Assembly: GCF_020509005.1 (NCBI RefSeq)
Contig: NC_063012.1
Coordinates: forward strand, 3,534,001-3,598,000
From: Fulvia fulva
Taxonomy: Eukaryota; Ascomycota; Dothideomycetes; Mycosphaerellales; Mycosphaerellaceae
Direction of reading: 5' to 3'
DNA length: 64,000 bases
This document shows positions 20,353 to 31,749 of the stretch, in pieces (position 1 is the stretch's first letter; every line of letters starts with the position of its first letter). The position numbers and the translations under genes were made by a program. The notes under the pieces were generated by a model, which saw only the letters and a list, made by a program, of their open reading frames with translations, was not told the origin of the DNA and did no database searches.

Positions 20353-22334
20353 ATACTATAGCTCCTACTGATCTTCGGACTTAGTGTTAGCTATAGCGGT
20401 GCCGTCACGTTCTTAAGAGAGTATGCCAGCATGCTATAGCTTAAGAATTTCCGAGATCGAGTAGATAAACGGTACTCCTCCTCGAAGTTTGGTCTAGACA
20501 ACGGGTTTACTAGACAAGGATTTTAGGGTGAAACTGGGTGGTTAGACAGCAAACTGTTAGCTGAACTGATTCCACGAAACAAGACTAACTCTAAGGCCAG
20601 GAACAAACAGGACATTTTCTAAGACAATTTACTTTCTAGAAGGACTACCTATTACTACACTTCCTATATATGTAGCTTATAGATAGCCACCCCTAACCTT
20701 GATCTACTTCCTCTTTTAAAGAGGCTTTAGTGTCCTAAATAGTAAATCTTAGTTAGTTATATATAATGGTATATAAGAGTTAAGTAACTACTCGGACGAG
20801 GGGTACTTGCCTTTAGCTTCTATAGTAGAATAGGTAACCTTATTAACATTATCATCTTCTAATAGTATCTTAGGGTCTAATACGTCTTCCTAGGTCGTAT
20901 AGGCCCTTATAGGCTTACTAGAGGAGGCCTTTGGCTTACGGCTCTCCTTTATCTACTTTGTAAGGTCCGTTATTACCTTAAGGACATTACGAAGGTTTAG
21001 TAATAATGACCTCCTACGAGGTAGTAACGGTTGTCTCTTAGTAGGGTAGGTAACCCTAGCTAGTTTGTCCTTGTTCCTAACAGCCTACTAAGCTATAGAA
21101 AGGTGTAGGTACTTGCTTATAAAATGGTTACTATTATAGAGATGGCACGTAAGCTTGCCCTAGAAACCCTTCTTAGCGAACATAGCTGTCCCTTAATAAA
21201 TCATTAATTCTTGCTTCTCCCTAAGAATTATAAGAATGTCTTGTAGTAAGAGATTCACCTAGGCATTAATTGTATCGCGAATTGAGCCAAATGAGTCTAG
21301 CAGAGCTACTAAGAGTTACTAGATCTTTCTGTCCTTAGTCTTAATGTCTTAGAACTAAGTCGAGATTAAAACAGCCCTCCTTACAATTGAGCTAAGCTCC
21401 TACTAGGCGTTATCTATTGACTAGTCCTCTGTTATTACGAAATTAGTATATTACTAAAGCAAACTTCTTCTAGTAGCGAGAAGTCTTCTCTTATATTTAG
21501 CTTTAGCCTATTCCTATAACTCCTTTGTATACCGGATCTCGTATATCATCTCTTAGTTATCTATCGACAGACAGATATATATCTTATATAGGGCGGTTAC
21601 ATTGTACCGTCTATACGATACCTTCCTTATCGCTTAATCTAAAGGAAGGGATGACTCCGATAATATAGAGGGTGTCGCTATAGATAGGGTTGTAGCGGGA
21701 ATGTCCGTAATAATGTCTTCGAGGACCTAGTTAACCTACTTTAATACTAGGTGTATTCTTATTAGCTTGAACTACGTTTCGTAGTTCTCTCTTATTAGAA
21801 CAGGTGCTGCTCTCTTTCTTATAAACCTAGTCTCGTTCTCTATTTTTATAAGTTAAGGGATAGGTTAGCTACCCTTAGGTAAAAGGATATATTTGGTCGT
21901 ACGCGATCGGATCGAAATAGAATAAACCGAACGCGAGGTTAATAGCGGAGAGGATAGCTATCCGCCGGGAAGAGGAGGAAAGTCGGTCGGTAAGGATCGT
22001 ATTAGTACTAAGACACTATAGCGTAACCCTCTTAGTAGAGGGGGTTTCTAAGACACTACGGCTCTCTTAGAATAAATAGTTAGTCGATACAAACGCGATG
22101 TCCGGAGAGCGACTCTTCTTAGTAAGCTCGCCTACTTGTCTAAGGTATTAGTATAGGCTCCCTAACTCGGAGTCTAATAGTGCCTTACTAGGCTCTTTTA
22201 CGTCTTATATATACCTATAGTACGGCTATAGCTTCCTATATAAGGCGGGTACGGCCTCTAGTCTACCTTCCTTTTGTTCTAAAGAGGAATAACTCTAATA
22301 CGACTTTGTCGAGGGTGAAACACCGAGTTACTAA
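20353..22334 (-). pseudogene. Copia-2a gag/protease region, heavily RIP-mutated
   Basis: By position this should encode gag and protease of Copia-2a (minus strand, downstream of the PBS). TAG/TAA stops are so dense that I could not identify a zinc knuckle or D-S-G box with confidence. It is nearly identical, base for base and at a constant offset of 31,211, to 51564-53545 in Copia-3, including the RIP mutations. Confidence 0.7.
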
Positions 22335-22349
22335 CTCGGGCTTATAACC
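22335..22349 (-). other. Copia-2a primer-binding site (half initiator tRNA type)
   Basis: Minus strand GGTTATAAGCCCGAG directly follows the 5' LTR. It matches the complement of the anticodon-loop region of initiator tRNA-Met, allowing one G-to-A (RIP) change at GGTTATGAGCCC. Half-tRNA priming is known for Drosophila copia and many fungal Ty1/Copia elements. Confidence 0.75.
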
Positions 22350-22609
22350 TATTAAAGAGGTACGAGTTACGTAGTAGTAGAAGACGGCGGATTATACGAA
22401 AGACAAAGAAGGACCTAATAGGATAGCGTATATCTATATATAGTATCGCCGGTATTAGTATAGGTTTTAGTTATAGGTGTCTAGATGTTTCCTAGCCCGG
22501 GCTAGGAAATATTAGTCACGTGCTTAGTTACGTAATCATTGATCACGTGACTAAGTACGGGTCCACTAGACCTGTACTTTTCGCCCTACTAGCCTATATA
22601 TTCTTAACA
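22350..22609 (-). repeat. Copia-2a 5' LTR (260 bp), RIP-mutated
   Basis: Aligns end to end with 17085-17345. Differences are almost all CA/TG to TA in this copy. It is followed by the TSD ATATA (22610-22614). Confidence 0.9.
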
Positions 22610-22614
22610 ATATA

Positions 22615-25181
22615 TAATGTCTATTTGCCCTACCCTCTACTATAAAGTAATACGAGACTTCGGGTCCTTTATCTACTTCTATAGAGGGCGTATTCGGACG
22701 GGCTTATAAGGAAAATGCCTATACTATTCTTATACCGTAATGTTTATATTCGTGTTTATGTTCGTAAGGTAAGTAATAGTGCTTATACTATTATAATACT
22801 TCCTATATCGGACTATTATCTATTATGCTTAGATAATAGTCTAGGCGTTTACCGCCGGTAGTACTACTACTATAGCGGTTAGACTATTATTAGCGGTCTT
22901 TCGCTTAGGGCGCTCGTAGGGGTCGAGTAGATAGCTAGCTACTCCTAAGGCGTATCCGGTACCGCGGTACCGTAGGTAGCTACCGCTTATAATAATCTAG
23001 GTACGCTAATCTTAGGTAAGTAGTACGAGGTTCTTATATTGCTTAGGCCGGTCCTTCTATAGAAGTAAGGCCTAGTTAGTATACGGTAAGTAACTAAGCG
23101 GTATACTAGTATTAGTAGGAATCGCTAGCGGTATTACCTAGCCGATAGTAGGCGTAGTTATATCTAGCGTCGCGCCCGGAGGCTTACTACTAGATAGCTT
23201 CTTATTGTCCTTATTATCGTTAACCTTTCGAGGTAGGTCGATATCGAGCTAAGCTATCTCGCTCTCTAGGCGATAGTATTACGAAGCTAGGCCCTCGACT
23301 GTCTTGAATTCCGTAAGTCCTATAAGACGGGTACGGTACTTAAAGCTAAGCTTCTTCTTTAGCTTAAGAGCTTCCTACCTACGGCTTAAAGCTAGCGGTA
23401 GGCGAGCGCGTTCCTTCTAGTACTTACCGTAGAATAGAGAGAACTTGTCTAATTCTCCTATCTTTAGAGCGTCTATATTATTACGTACCGTGCCTTTGGG
23501 GTTATAGTCGCCAGAGGTACGGTTAAGGAACTTAAGGGCTTTCTATACGGACTTAAAGGGCTTACTAACTATATACTTTCCGATAAGGATCTTCTATAGA
23601 ATGTGGTTTCGAAGTATCTACTATACTAACCCGGTAGTATATTCTTAAACGAAGCGGAGGGCGGATAGTACGTCCTTAAAAGTCGAGACGGCGAACTTAT
23701 TACTAAGTTATATAGTCTACTCGTCGAGGCTTAGGGAGTCCTTACTATAGTTCTTACTAGAGAACTTAGGCTTCGGTAGTCGACGCGGCTACTAGTCTTA
23801 AAGTCCTTAGATATAGTAGGATTATAGCGGACTATATCGACGCTAGTATCTACTATCTCGTAGTCCTCCTTAATAATAACTAGTTCCTTACTCTTCTTCT
23901 TATCCTTCTTCTTACCCTTACTCTTACGCGGAGGTAGATCGACGTCGGAATCGGAGTCGGAGGATAAGTCGGATAAATCTAGATTAGATAAGTCGTAGAC
24001 GCGCTACTTACGGTGCTTACGGACGGTAGGCTACTTCTTAGTCCCCTTATTAATAGGCTTATCGGCGGGCGTATTAGTAGGCTTATCGGCGGGCTTATTA
24101 CCGCGGCGGCGTCGTAACTCGGAGAGGGAACGAGCACTACGTTCCTTCGGTTACTCGGTAGTACGGCTACGCTTAGCCTCCTCGAGTTCCTACTAGAGCG
24201 TCTAAATCTTCTATTATAGCCCTACTACGTCTATAGTAGTAGGTACGGTCTTATTAGGTACGAGGCTATCGAGTTCGGCTACCTTAGCCTTAAGTATACT
24301 AACTTCCTTCTTAGTAGACTTAGTATAATTATACTATTCGTCAGCCTACTTCCTATACTTAGTTACGTCCTACTTTGCCTTACTTAAGTCCTCGTTTACT
24401 TATTCGAGGTCTTACTTATATTCCTACTTATACTTTGTAGTATATTATAACTCGGTATATACATTCTTAAACTTCTTCTTATTTAGCTCGTTAGCCTTAT
24501 ATAACGCCGCCCTATCTAGGATAGCTTAGCGATAATTGGCTTCGAGCTAACGAGGTGCGTATAAGATAGCTTCTAGTTAATTCTAAACGTGATCGTAAAG
24601 CTAGGTCGAGTCGAGTATACGTAGCTACTCGAGTAGGATACGCTAGGTACTACCGCGACCCTAGGCGTCTATGAAGTTAACGGCGAAGTCTTTTCGAGTA
24701 TTATCGTAGGACCTATCGTCGTTCTTATACTTAATAATGTCGCTCTCGTATAATAATATAGTAAGGTTAAGAGTATCGGGGATTTCGAGCTATATCTTAT
24801 TACCTTCCTCCTCTTCTAGAAGCTACTCGAGAATCGTGCGCTCCGTATTAGCGTACTTAGTATAGGGATCTAGTAGGACGGAGTTATTAGACTAGGTGTA
24901 CTAATCGGCTCGCGTAAAGAGTTCTAAGTTTCGAGTTAGTCGCGTATAGCGTATAATACGTTAAGTATTCGCGCCGCTACTAGGGCCGGTGCCCTACGGT
25001 CTCGCTATACTATAAGTATAGTACGCCCTTCTAGCGTCTTTACTAGGAGGGAGAGAATAAGAGAGTACTACGCTACTTTCTACGCTAGTACGAGTCGGAA
25101 ATTTCGAGGAGTAGTATTATCGCGATTTTTAAGCTAAGCGGCGCTAAATATAGTACCGTCCTTATTAATAAGCTATCGAAG
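22615..25181 (-). pseudogene. Gypsy-1 gag remnant
   Basis: The minus-strand frame shows a long gag-like protein with stops. An N-terminal part (about 25100-24600) has acidic and aromatic patches. A charged, heptad-like middle (..NELNKKKFKNVYTEL.., KADEEYN-like, KEVSILKAKVAELDSLV) follows at about 24500-24270. Next is an Arg/Ser-rich segment (RSLSELRRRRGNKPADKP, ~24110) and an acidic-basic linker (LSDLSSDSDSDVDLPPRKSK, ~23950). The capsid-like region then runs to about 22900. The order resembles fungal Ty3/Gypsy gag proteins; a matching linker occurs in Gypsy-2 gag. The left edge is the Copia-2a TSD, where the frame passes into the protease. Confidence 0.75.
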
Positions 25182-25375
25182 TGTTACGAGGCTAAAGTAC
25201 AAGAGTATAGGGATATAGTATTAATAAAGTCGATAGCTAAAGAGAGAAGTAGGTTCTAAGGTCGAGGCCTATACTTAAGGGCCGAGGTGTTACGGGTCGA
25301 CTTCGGGCCGAGCGTTACGTAATCTGAGGTCACGTACCCCTTTACTAATCCTTTACTTACGGAGCGGCCGTGATA
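25182..25375 (-). repeat. Gypsy-1 5' LTR (194 bp)
   Basis: Full-length partner of 7469-7662, more RIP-mutated than the left copy. The Copia-1 frame on its right ends ..LYGLKQAS, and no TSD matches the left flank. Confidence 0.9.
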
Positions 25376-26264
25376 AGAGGCTTGTTTTAAGCCGTATAAC
25401 GCCGTATTTAGACGGCAAACTCTCGGAGTATTATCCTCGAAACCTAAGGGCTGTTCGATATATAGTTCTTTATCTATAGGGCTATTAGGGAAAGCTAATT
25501 TAACGTCCTATTACTTTATTTCCTAATTATTATAAGCCGTAAAATAGAAAAACGAACGCTAAGTTTCGGGTCGACAAGTATTACTAAATGTCTCGTCGTA
25601 ATCTACTCCAAATATTTGTTTAAAGCCTTTTACGACCTACCGACTCTTATATTTAATTATATTGCCTTTAGCGTCGGTTTTAGTCTTATAAACCTACCAT
25701 TCTTTAAGGGCTACGCGATCCTTAGGAAGGTTAACTAAGTCCTAAGTTTTTAGCTTGTTTGAGTCGCCTATTTCGGATTTTATAGACTCTAGCCATTTGA
25801 CTTCATTAGGACTAGTAATCGCGTCTTTATAAGTAATAGGATCGGCGGTCTGCCCGCTATAATTAGCGAGTAGCGCTAGCTCGTCTTCTAATACGTCGTC
25901 TTCTAAAGTCTTAGAACTATTAGATTCTAACGGATTATTAGAAATTAACGAGTTATTAGAAATCGACGGGCCGTCTAATTACTTATTCGCCTCTATAGAT
26001 ATAGGGTCTACGTCGTTGTTCGTATTTCCTAGAGGACTAGAACGAGTAGTATTAGCCCTATTTTGCGAATTTATAGAAGGAGTAGCGCTGAAATCGCTAT
26101 TATCGAGGTTAATAGCGGGACTAAGAGCCTCTACGCTTCCGGAAGTATTTTTCCTAGACGTATCTAAGCGTAGTCTCTTATTACTCGGCTCGTTTTGCTT
26201 CGTAGCTATTGTATTTCGTTACCTATTAGTTAGAACAACTATATCTAAATCGGCGCTATTACTA
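25376..26264 (-). pseudogene. Copia-1 RT N-terminal half and upstream linker
   Basis: The minus-strand frame runs from the LINE-A junction. It begins with a Ser/Asn-rich linker (..NNPLESNSSKTLEDDVLEDELALLAN..), then the Copia RT start: SPNEVKWLESIKSEI, YKTKTDAKGNIIKYKSRWV, VKGFKQIFGVDYDETFS, and finally RLNTALYGLKQAS at the Gypsy-1 edge. The Y-V-D-D active site and the rest of RT are absent. The segment joins 31750-32894 across LINE-A. Confidence 0.88.
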
Positions 26265-26379
26265 AACACGATATATTCGAAAGCCCTTATTAAGGCTATT
26301 CTAACGATCTATAAAGTAGGCTACTACCCCTAGAATTAAGGGAGTTCTACCTTATTTAAGTTAGACAGCTTGAAGTTCT

Positions 26380-27715
26380 CTTTACCCTATTTCTTTAGCT
26401 CTATAGCCCTAAACGCCGCGGAGGTGCCTAGCTACATTAGGTAACTCCTAGGTAATAGTAGCCTAGGCTACGGTACTACCGGCGCCTACGGCTCTATAGG
26501 CGAAGCTCCCCTAAGACAACTAGTAGCAACTTATAGAGGACGTAAAAAGTATAGAAACTAACGATTAGCTCCTATACCGGTCTCTATATGTAATGATTAC
26601 TTAGCTACGTACGGCGCTAGTACTATCGTATTACCGAGGGTAATAAAAAATAAGGACGACGTCTTAGGCGATTAATAAGGCCACCCGGAATTAACACCTC
26701 TATAGCTAGGTATCGGTCGCGGCTTCGACACTAGGCCCCCGCCTAACGTACGATATAGTTATAATCTGTATTGTAGTAAAGGAAGACTAGGCCGAAGTAG
26801 CGAAGCTATCGAATAAGGAGCTCGTCTAGCGAATTAATTAACTAACTAGGTGTAGTCGTAGTAAACTAATAGTCTAACGGCACTCTATAGATCTATACTA
26901 GCTCTACTACTACTAGGAGGCACCTTGAGGTATAGCTATAGTAGGCATCTAAGGTTACGGTATTAGCGAAGGTCTTAACGAAGCAATTTACGATCCTAGT
27001 CTACGATATGCCTAAAGAGTTCAACCTAACTAACTAAGGTTACCTACGTACTCTCTAAGAGGACAACCCGGTCACTCTTAGCTCTCTAATCTAGAAGGCA
27101 ACTTAGCTCTATAGGAAATAGCTAGAAGGCAAGAAGGCCTCGGCGCTAATAGTATAGCTATAAGACGCGAAAGCGGCGGATCTAGTAATAGAACAAGGCC
27201 TAATCTAGTAATATAGCCTTAAGATAGTAGAAGAGCACTCCTTATCCTTCCGTGTCCTCTAATACTTCAAATACTAACAGTATAGACACTAAAGCTACAC
27301 GTATATAAACAAGTAGGCCTACTCGAACAATGTAGGAGACTATATATCTAGGGACTATATATCGGCTACGAGGCGGTACGCGAACTGTCCGGGGTACTAC
27401 CTATCGTATAGCGCGGAATGCCCGTAGCGGAAACTAGCGAAAAACAAGGTAATGATAAACAGAACCGTCGCCCTAAGATTCTACGGCGACCGTAAGGCTA
27501 GTCTATACTAGAACTAGCTAGCGGCGGTCGGGTATAAGCGCCCTAGGGCCGATAATAATATAAAGGATATATAACCTAGAGCGTACGGGAGGCTACGTAC
27601 TCTACTAGTTACGGCGAGGGAATCTAACTAGGCCCGGCTCCCCTTAAGTATATATCCGATACGCGTAGACTAGGACGCGCTAGGTAATAGGATATAGGAC
27701 ATTATAGAAGAAATG
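26380..27715 (+). pseudogene. LINE-A ORF1 remnant (gag-like, zinc knuckles)
   Basis: The frame starts ..SSIALNAAEVPSYIRQLLG.. (about 26395). Its C-terminal part holds what would be two or three CCHC knuckles. The last reads YANCPGYYLSYSAECP.RKLAKN (about 27370-27445), where Y at former Cys positions fits TGY-to-TAY RIP changes. Stops are frequent. ORF1 proteins of this clade bind element RNA. Confidence 0.75.
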
Positions 27716-30700
27716 ATTGTCGATAATAATAACTAGCCTCGACACGCTTAGTATTATCTAGTATAACGTTAACTATAGTAAGGATATAGTATAGGACTAT
27801 TTCCTATACAAGGCGGACCCGTACGTCTACTACGTCCTAGTAATCTAGGAGCTATAGATTAACCCGTACTGTAAGAGGCTAACGACCTATAAGTTACTAG
27901 GCTATACGATATACCTACGAAGCGACGGTAGACCCCGTACGTACTTCTATATTAGTAAGGATATACTAGAATCCGACTAGGAGGTAGTATACTACGTAGA
28001 CGAAGAAGGCGGGGGCGATATTACCTCCCTCTACGTAGGTAGTACTTAGATGCACAATATATATATACAACCGCTAGCCTCGAGGTCTAGCCGCGACCTT
28101 AGGGTCTATAGACACCTAGATAGTACGCTTAAGAGACAAGGGTGCTATATCGTAGTAGGAGACTTTAATATATACTACCCTTCCTAGGAAAGCCTTATAT
28201 AGCCGTACCCTATAGCCGAGAAAGTACTCGACTTAATAGCGAGTAACGTAATTGCCCTTAATACCCCGAAGGACCTAGGTACCTAGAAGAGAGGGGGACT
28301 CTAAGGCACGATCGACCTCTCCTAGATCTTAGATAGCTACAACTATACGGTAATCTACTATAGGATCGAATATAAACTCGAGGCGTCGTTAGACTATATA
28401 CTAGTTAGGACCTCTATTACGATATAGATATAACGTATACTAGCGAGAACCCCTAAGCTAAACTAGGGAAAGGCCTACTAGGCTAATATCTAGGCGTACC
28501 TCGACGACTCCGAGAGGCTAGTCTAGATCGCGTAGTAGCAATATAATAGTAAAGACGAGATAGACGAGGCAGTCTAAGGGTTAATAGACGAAATAAGAAA
28601 AGCGACCTTACTCTACGTTCCGCTTACCTAACTAACGATATAGTCTAAACTATACTAGACCCCGAAGTACACTATAATAGTAAGAGGAGTAAGGAGAGCC
28701 CGCCGGGTATAGACGAGTAGCTATAGCGAGGAGGCCTAGAACGTATATAGGGAGGTATACTAATAGAAGAAAGCTATAATACGGAGGGAGAAAGTAGTCG
28801 GCTAGAGGGCTATAGTAGAAGAAATCGCCGGTAAGCTAGGAAGGATGTAGAAGCTAGCGAAATAGGCCCGATAGGACCCTATATAGGGCCCCCCCTCCTT
28901 CTCTATCCTAGCGCTACAATCGCCTAGTAGCCCGGTTAGCGACCCCGAGGCTAAGGCGCGTCTACTAGCTAGTAAGTTCTTCCCGCCCCTAGTCGAGGCT
29001 AATCTAAGCGACATAAACAGCTCTACTCCCCTAGCCCCTAGTATCGCGGTCTAATAGGAGGTGTCCGAGGGAGAAGTTGCCGCTATACTTAGGAAGTTAC
29101 CGGCGAAGAAAGCCCCGGGGCCGGATAGGATCCTAAACGAGCTACTAAAGAAGTATAGAGATCAACTAGCCCTAGTAGCTATAGCGATCTTTAACGCCTA
29201 CCTATAGACCGGATACTACCCGATAGTATATAAACAATCGACGATAGTAGTCCTACGTAAGCCGTAAAAGGAAGGCTATACGTAGGTAAAGTCGTACCGC
29301 CTAATTACGCTCCTTAATACTCTTAGGAAGGCGCTTGTCATAGTCTCCCTATAGAGTGTATAGAAGGTAGGGACAGAAGAGCCTTAGAGTGCTTAGAAGT
29401 CGTTAAGAAGTAAAAGTCTAGCTTAGTATATAAGCGCTAAGAATTATATACCCCGTAATATTTACTACGGGACCTAGCCCTCCAAATTTACTACTCTACT
29501 GAACCTTAATAGATTTACTTCGGCTCGTAACTATATGACTCACGGTACTCCCGCGAGCACCCGCGACTACGCTAGACCCTAGAAGAAGCTCGTAGAAGAC
29601 TCGGAACGTAGGGTAGGTTAGAATAAGGTAATGAGTAAAGCTACTAAGCGCGGCTTCGTACGGGTTAGCCCTATTAATACGGGGACACGTACTCGCGAGG
29701 GTCGCGTATAAATATCTAGCCTTCCCTAGGCCTCTCTTACTTTCTTCGTCTTTCGTTTTGTATAGTAATTATACTATACCCTTTATATCTACACTTCGTA
29801 CCTAAATTCTCTCTTTTATTCTTATATCTTATAGGCTAGGCTCTCGCCCTAATAGCGCTTAAGAAGCTAGTTATAACAAGACTCTCCGAGGCGGTAGAGG
29901 AGTACTCCCTACTCCCGGACACCTAGATAGGTACGCGCCTATAGCGGTCGACGCTATTCGCGATAGAACTTATTACCTCTTAGGTAAAGGCTATCTAGTA
30001 TAGAAATAGGGACAAGGTAGCATCCTTACTTAGTCTAGACATATCGGGAGCCTTCGACTACGTATTATACTCGTAGCTACTCTATATCCTAAGGTCGAAA
30101 GGACTCTCTAAGTAGCTTATTAACTTCGTACGGTCCTACTTCTAAACCCGTAGTACGTCGATCCTAGTCGGCTAGTATAGAAGCCTATTTTAAGCAGTCT
30201 ATACTAGAATCCCGTAAGGCTTAACGCTAGTACCTATCCTATTCCTCTTCTTTATAGCGACGCTACTCCTAGCCCTAGAATCCTAGAACACCGCTACGAG
30301 CGGCTTCGTAGACGACACGAACATCCTAGCGTAGTCTTCCTCGACTAAGGAGAACTATAGGCTACTAGAAGAGAAGTACAAGATCTATAAGGACTAGGCT
30401 AGGAGGCACGGGGCTCGGTTTGCCCTAGAAAAGTACAATCTAATACACTTTACGCGCCGGCTACGGTTCTATAATATATATACTTCTATCTAGATATAGG
30501 GGTACACGACTAACCCGGTAAGTTAGCTTAGGATCCTCGGACTATAGGTAGACCCGGCGCTACGGTAGAGGAAGTACGTATAGGTAATAATACGGAAAGC
30601 TAGACAGAATATAGTATTATACTAGAGGCTTACTACGTCTATATAGGGGACGGACTTTCGGTAGTTACGACTTCTATATACGGCTATTATACGGCCAGTC

Positions 30701-31640
30701 CTTACCTATAGTAGCTAAGTAGAGTCCTTAGGCGAGAGGGCCTACCTATTAAAGGGACTCGTCGCGCCGTTAGCGAAGATCCAAAACTAATGCCTAAGGA
30801 AGGTCACCGGGGTATATAAGTCGATACTAATAAGGATACTTAAGTACGAGACCGCTATACCGCCGATCGACCTATATATCTAGGGACTATAGACCTCCTA
30901 CTTAGGTAAGTCGGTATAGTAACTAGTATAGAAGGTTATCGCTAGTATAGTCGTAAGGGCCCGCGAATTAGTACTAGCGTATAAGGGCATTCGACCCGGA
31001 AACGAGCCGAACTACCGGGTAAGGGACAAATAGCTAGTAATACGATAGGAAGGTAAGAAGTCGTTTATAGAGCAACTATAGAAAGAGAGGTAGAACAACT
31101 AGGGTGTAGGGTATAGTAGACGCCCTTAGCTAGCGGGATAACCTAAGGAATAGTTAGCTACGAAATCCGCGGTTAAGTACCCCCCGAAGCTTATCTACTA
31201 CCGCCTTACGAGGGTATAGAGTAGTATAGTAACCTAACTACGAAGCGAACATATCGGCCTCTAGGGGTACCTATTATAGAGGAAGGTTCTAGAATATACG
31301 AATACTAGCTACCCCTACGGCTATTACTCCTAGAATATACGGTACGTACTCCTCGTCTATCCGAGGTAATCGCTAGGAAGGGGAGAGTAGATAGTAAAGG
31401 CGAGGAACTGGACGATTAGGGCACTTCTTAATAACGTTAAGGACCTACGGCGTATTACGAACTAGATACTAGAGAAGGGCTAGCTAGAATAGTACCGCCT
31501 AGTAGGAGCAGTATAGGAAGAGAGGATACGGCGTAGCGCGACGAGACCGGCTAGGAGCGGGGGCTAATAGGGTAGTAATATAGACTACGTACGTTTAGAG
31601 GGAAAGCTAATCTAGATAAGGAGAGGTCGGGGGCGGGAAG
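27700..31640 (+). pseudogene. LINE-A ORF2 remnant (endonuclease, RT), interrupted by a solo LTR
   Basis: The start lies around the ATT-GTC-GAT block at 27716. The endonuclease runs about 27720-28480 (AP-endonuclease-like, with VVGDFNIYYP near 28150-28180). The RT has a KAPGPDRI.NELLKKYRDQLA-like block at 29100-29165. After the inserted LTR come FDYVLYS (~30055), GLTLVPILFLFFIATLLL (~30215-30270) and FVDDTNILA.SSSTKEN (~30305-30350), which is the active-site block with its DD preserved. Stops at former Gln/Trp codons disable it. Confidence 0.8.
29336..29854 (+). repeat. Solo LTR of the Gypsy-3 family (519 bp), TSD GCGCT
   Basis: The plus strand begins TGTCATAGTCTCCC and ends CTCTCGCCCTAATA. 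It equals the reverse complement of the Gypsy-3 LTRs (42063-42581, 47833-48351) over the same 519-bp length. GCGCT at 29331-29335 and 29855-29859 flanks it, and the uninterrupted sequence is present in LINE-B (about 62386). It arose by LTR-LTR recombination of a full Gypsy-3 copy, or less likely by other loss of the interior. Confidence 0.92.
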
Positions 31641-31749
31641 GGTTTTTACCTATTCGGGTTTCCCTTTATATATAATAATAGATATATACCTATATAGGCC
31701 GAATAGGGTCCTAGAATAGGGAAATAACAAATATATCTATCTATCTATT

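Larger units (their letters stand above)
17085..22609 (-). mobile_element. Copia-2a: Ty1/Copia element, complete, RIP mosaic
   Basis: LTRs of 261 bp (17085-17345) and 260 bp (22350-22609) with TGTTGAGAAT at the element 5' side, TSD ATATA, and a half-tRNA primer-binding site at 22335-22349 abutting the 5' LTR. A purine-rich GAGTGGGAG precedes the 3' LTR. The total of 5.5 kb is normal for Copia. The pol half (to about 20350) is almost unmutated; the gag half and 5' LTR are heavily RIP-mutated. Confidence 0.92.
7469..25375 (-). mobile_element. Gypsy-1: Ty3/Gypsy chromovirus-like LTR retrotransposon with nested LINE-C and Copia-2a
   Basis: Two 194-bp LTRs (7469-7662 and 25182-25375) share TGTTACGAGG at one end and GGCCGT(G/A)A(C/T)A at the other. 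A polypurine tract (minus strand AAGGGGGGGTAG) abuts the left LTR, so the element reads leftward. In order on the minus strand: gag (25181-22615), protease, RT, RNase H and integrase (17079-13603), and an integrase C-terminus with a chromodomain (8565-7680). That is Gypsy order. No matching 5-bp TSD is visible: left flank ATAAG, right flank AGAGG. Confidence 0.88.
26264..31749 (+). mobile_element. LINE-A: RIP-mutated Tad1-like non-LTR element inside Copia-1
   Basis: Plus-strand homologue of LINE-C and LINE-B. Its 5' homology begins at CACGATATATTCGAAAG (about 26265) and its 3' end is a tetranucleotide tail (ATATCTATCTATCTAT, about 31730-31747). It separates the Copia-1 integrase from its RT. 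No clear TSD was found; CTATT near each edge is too short to trust. It carries a solo Gypsy-3 LTR at 29336-29854. Confidence 0.88.
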
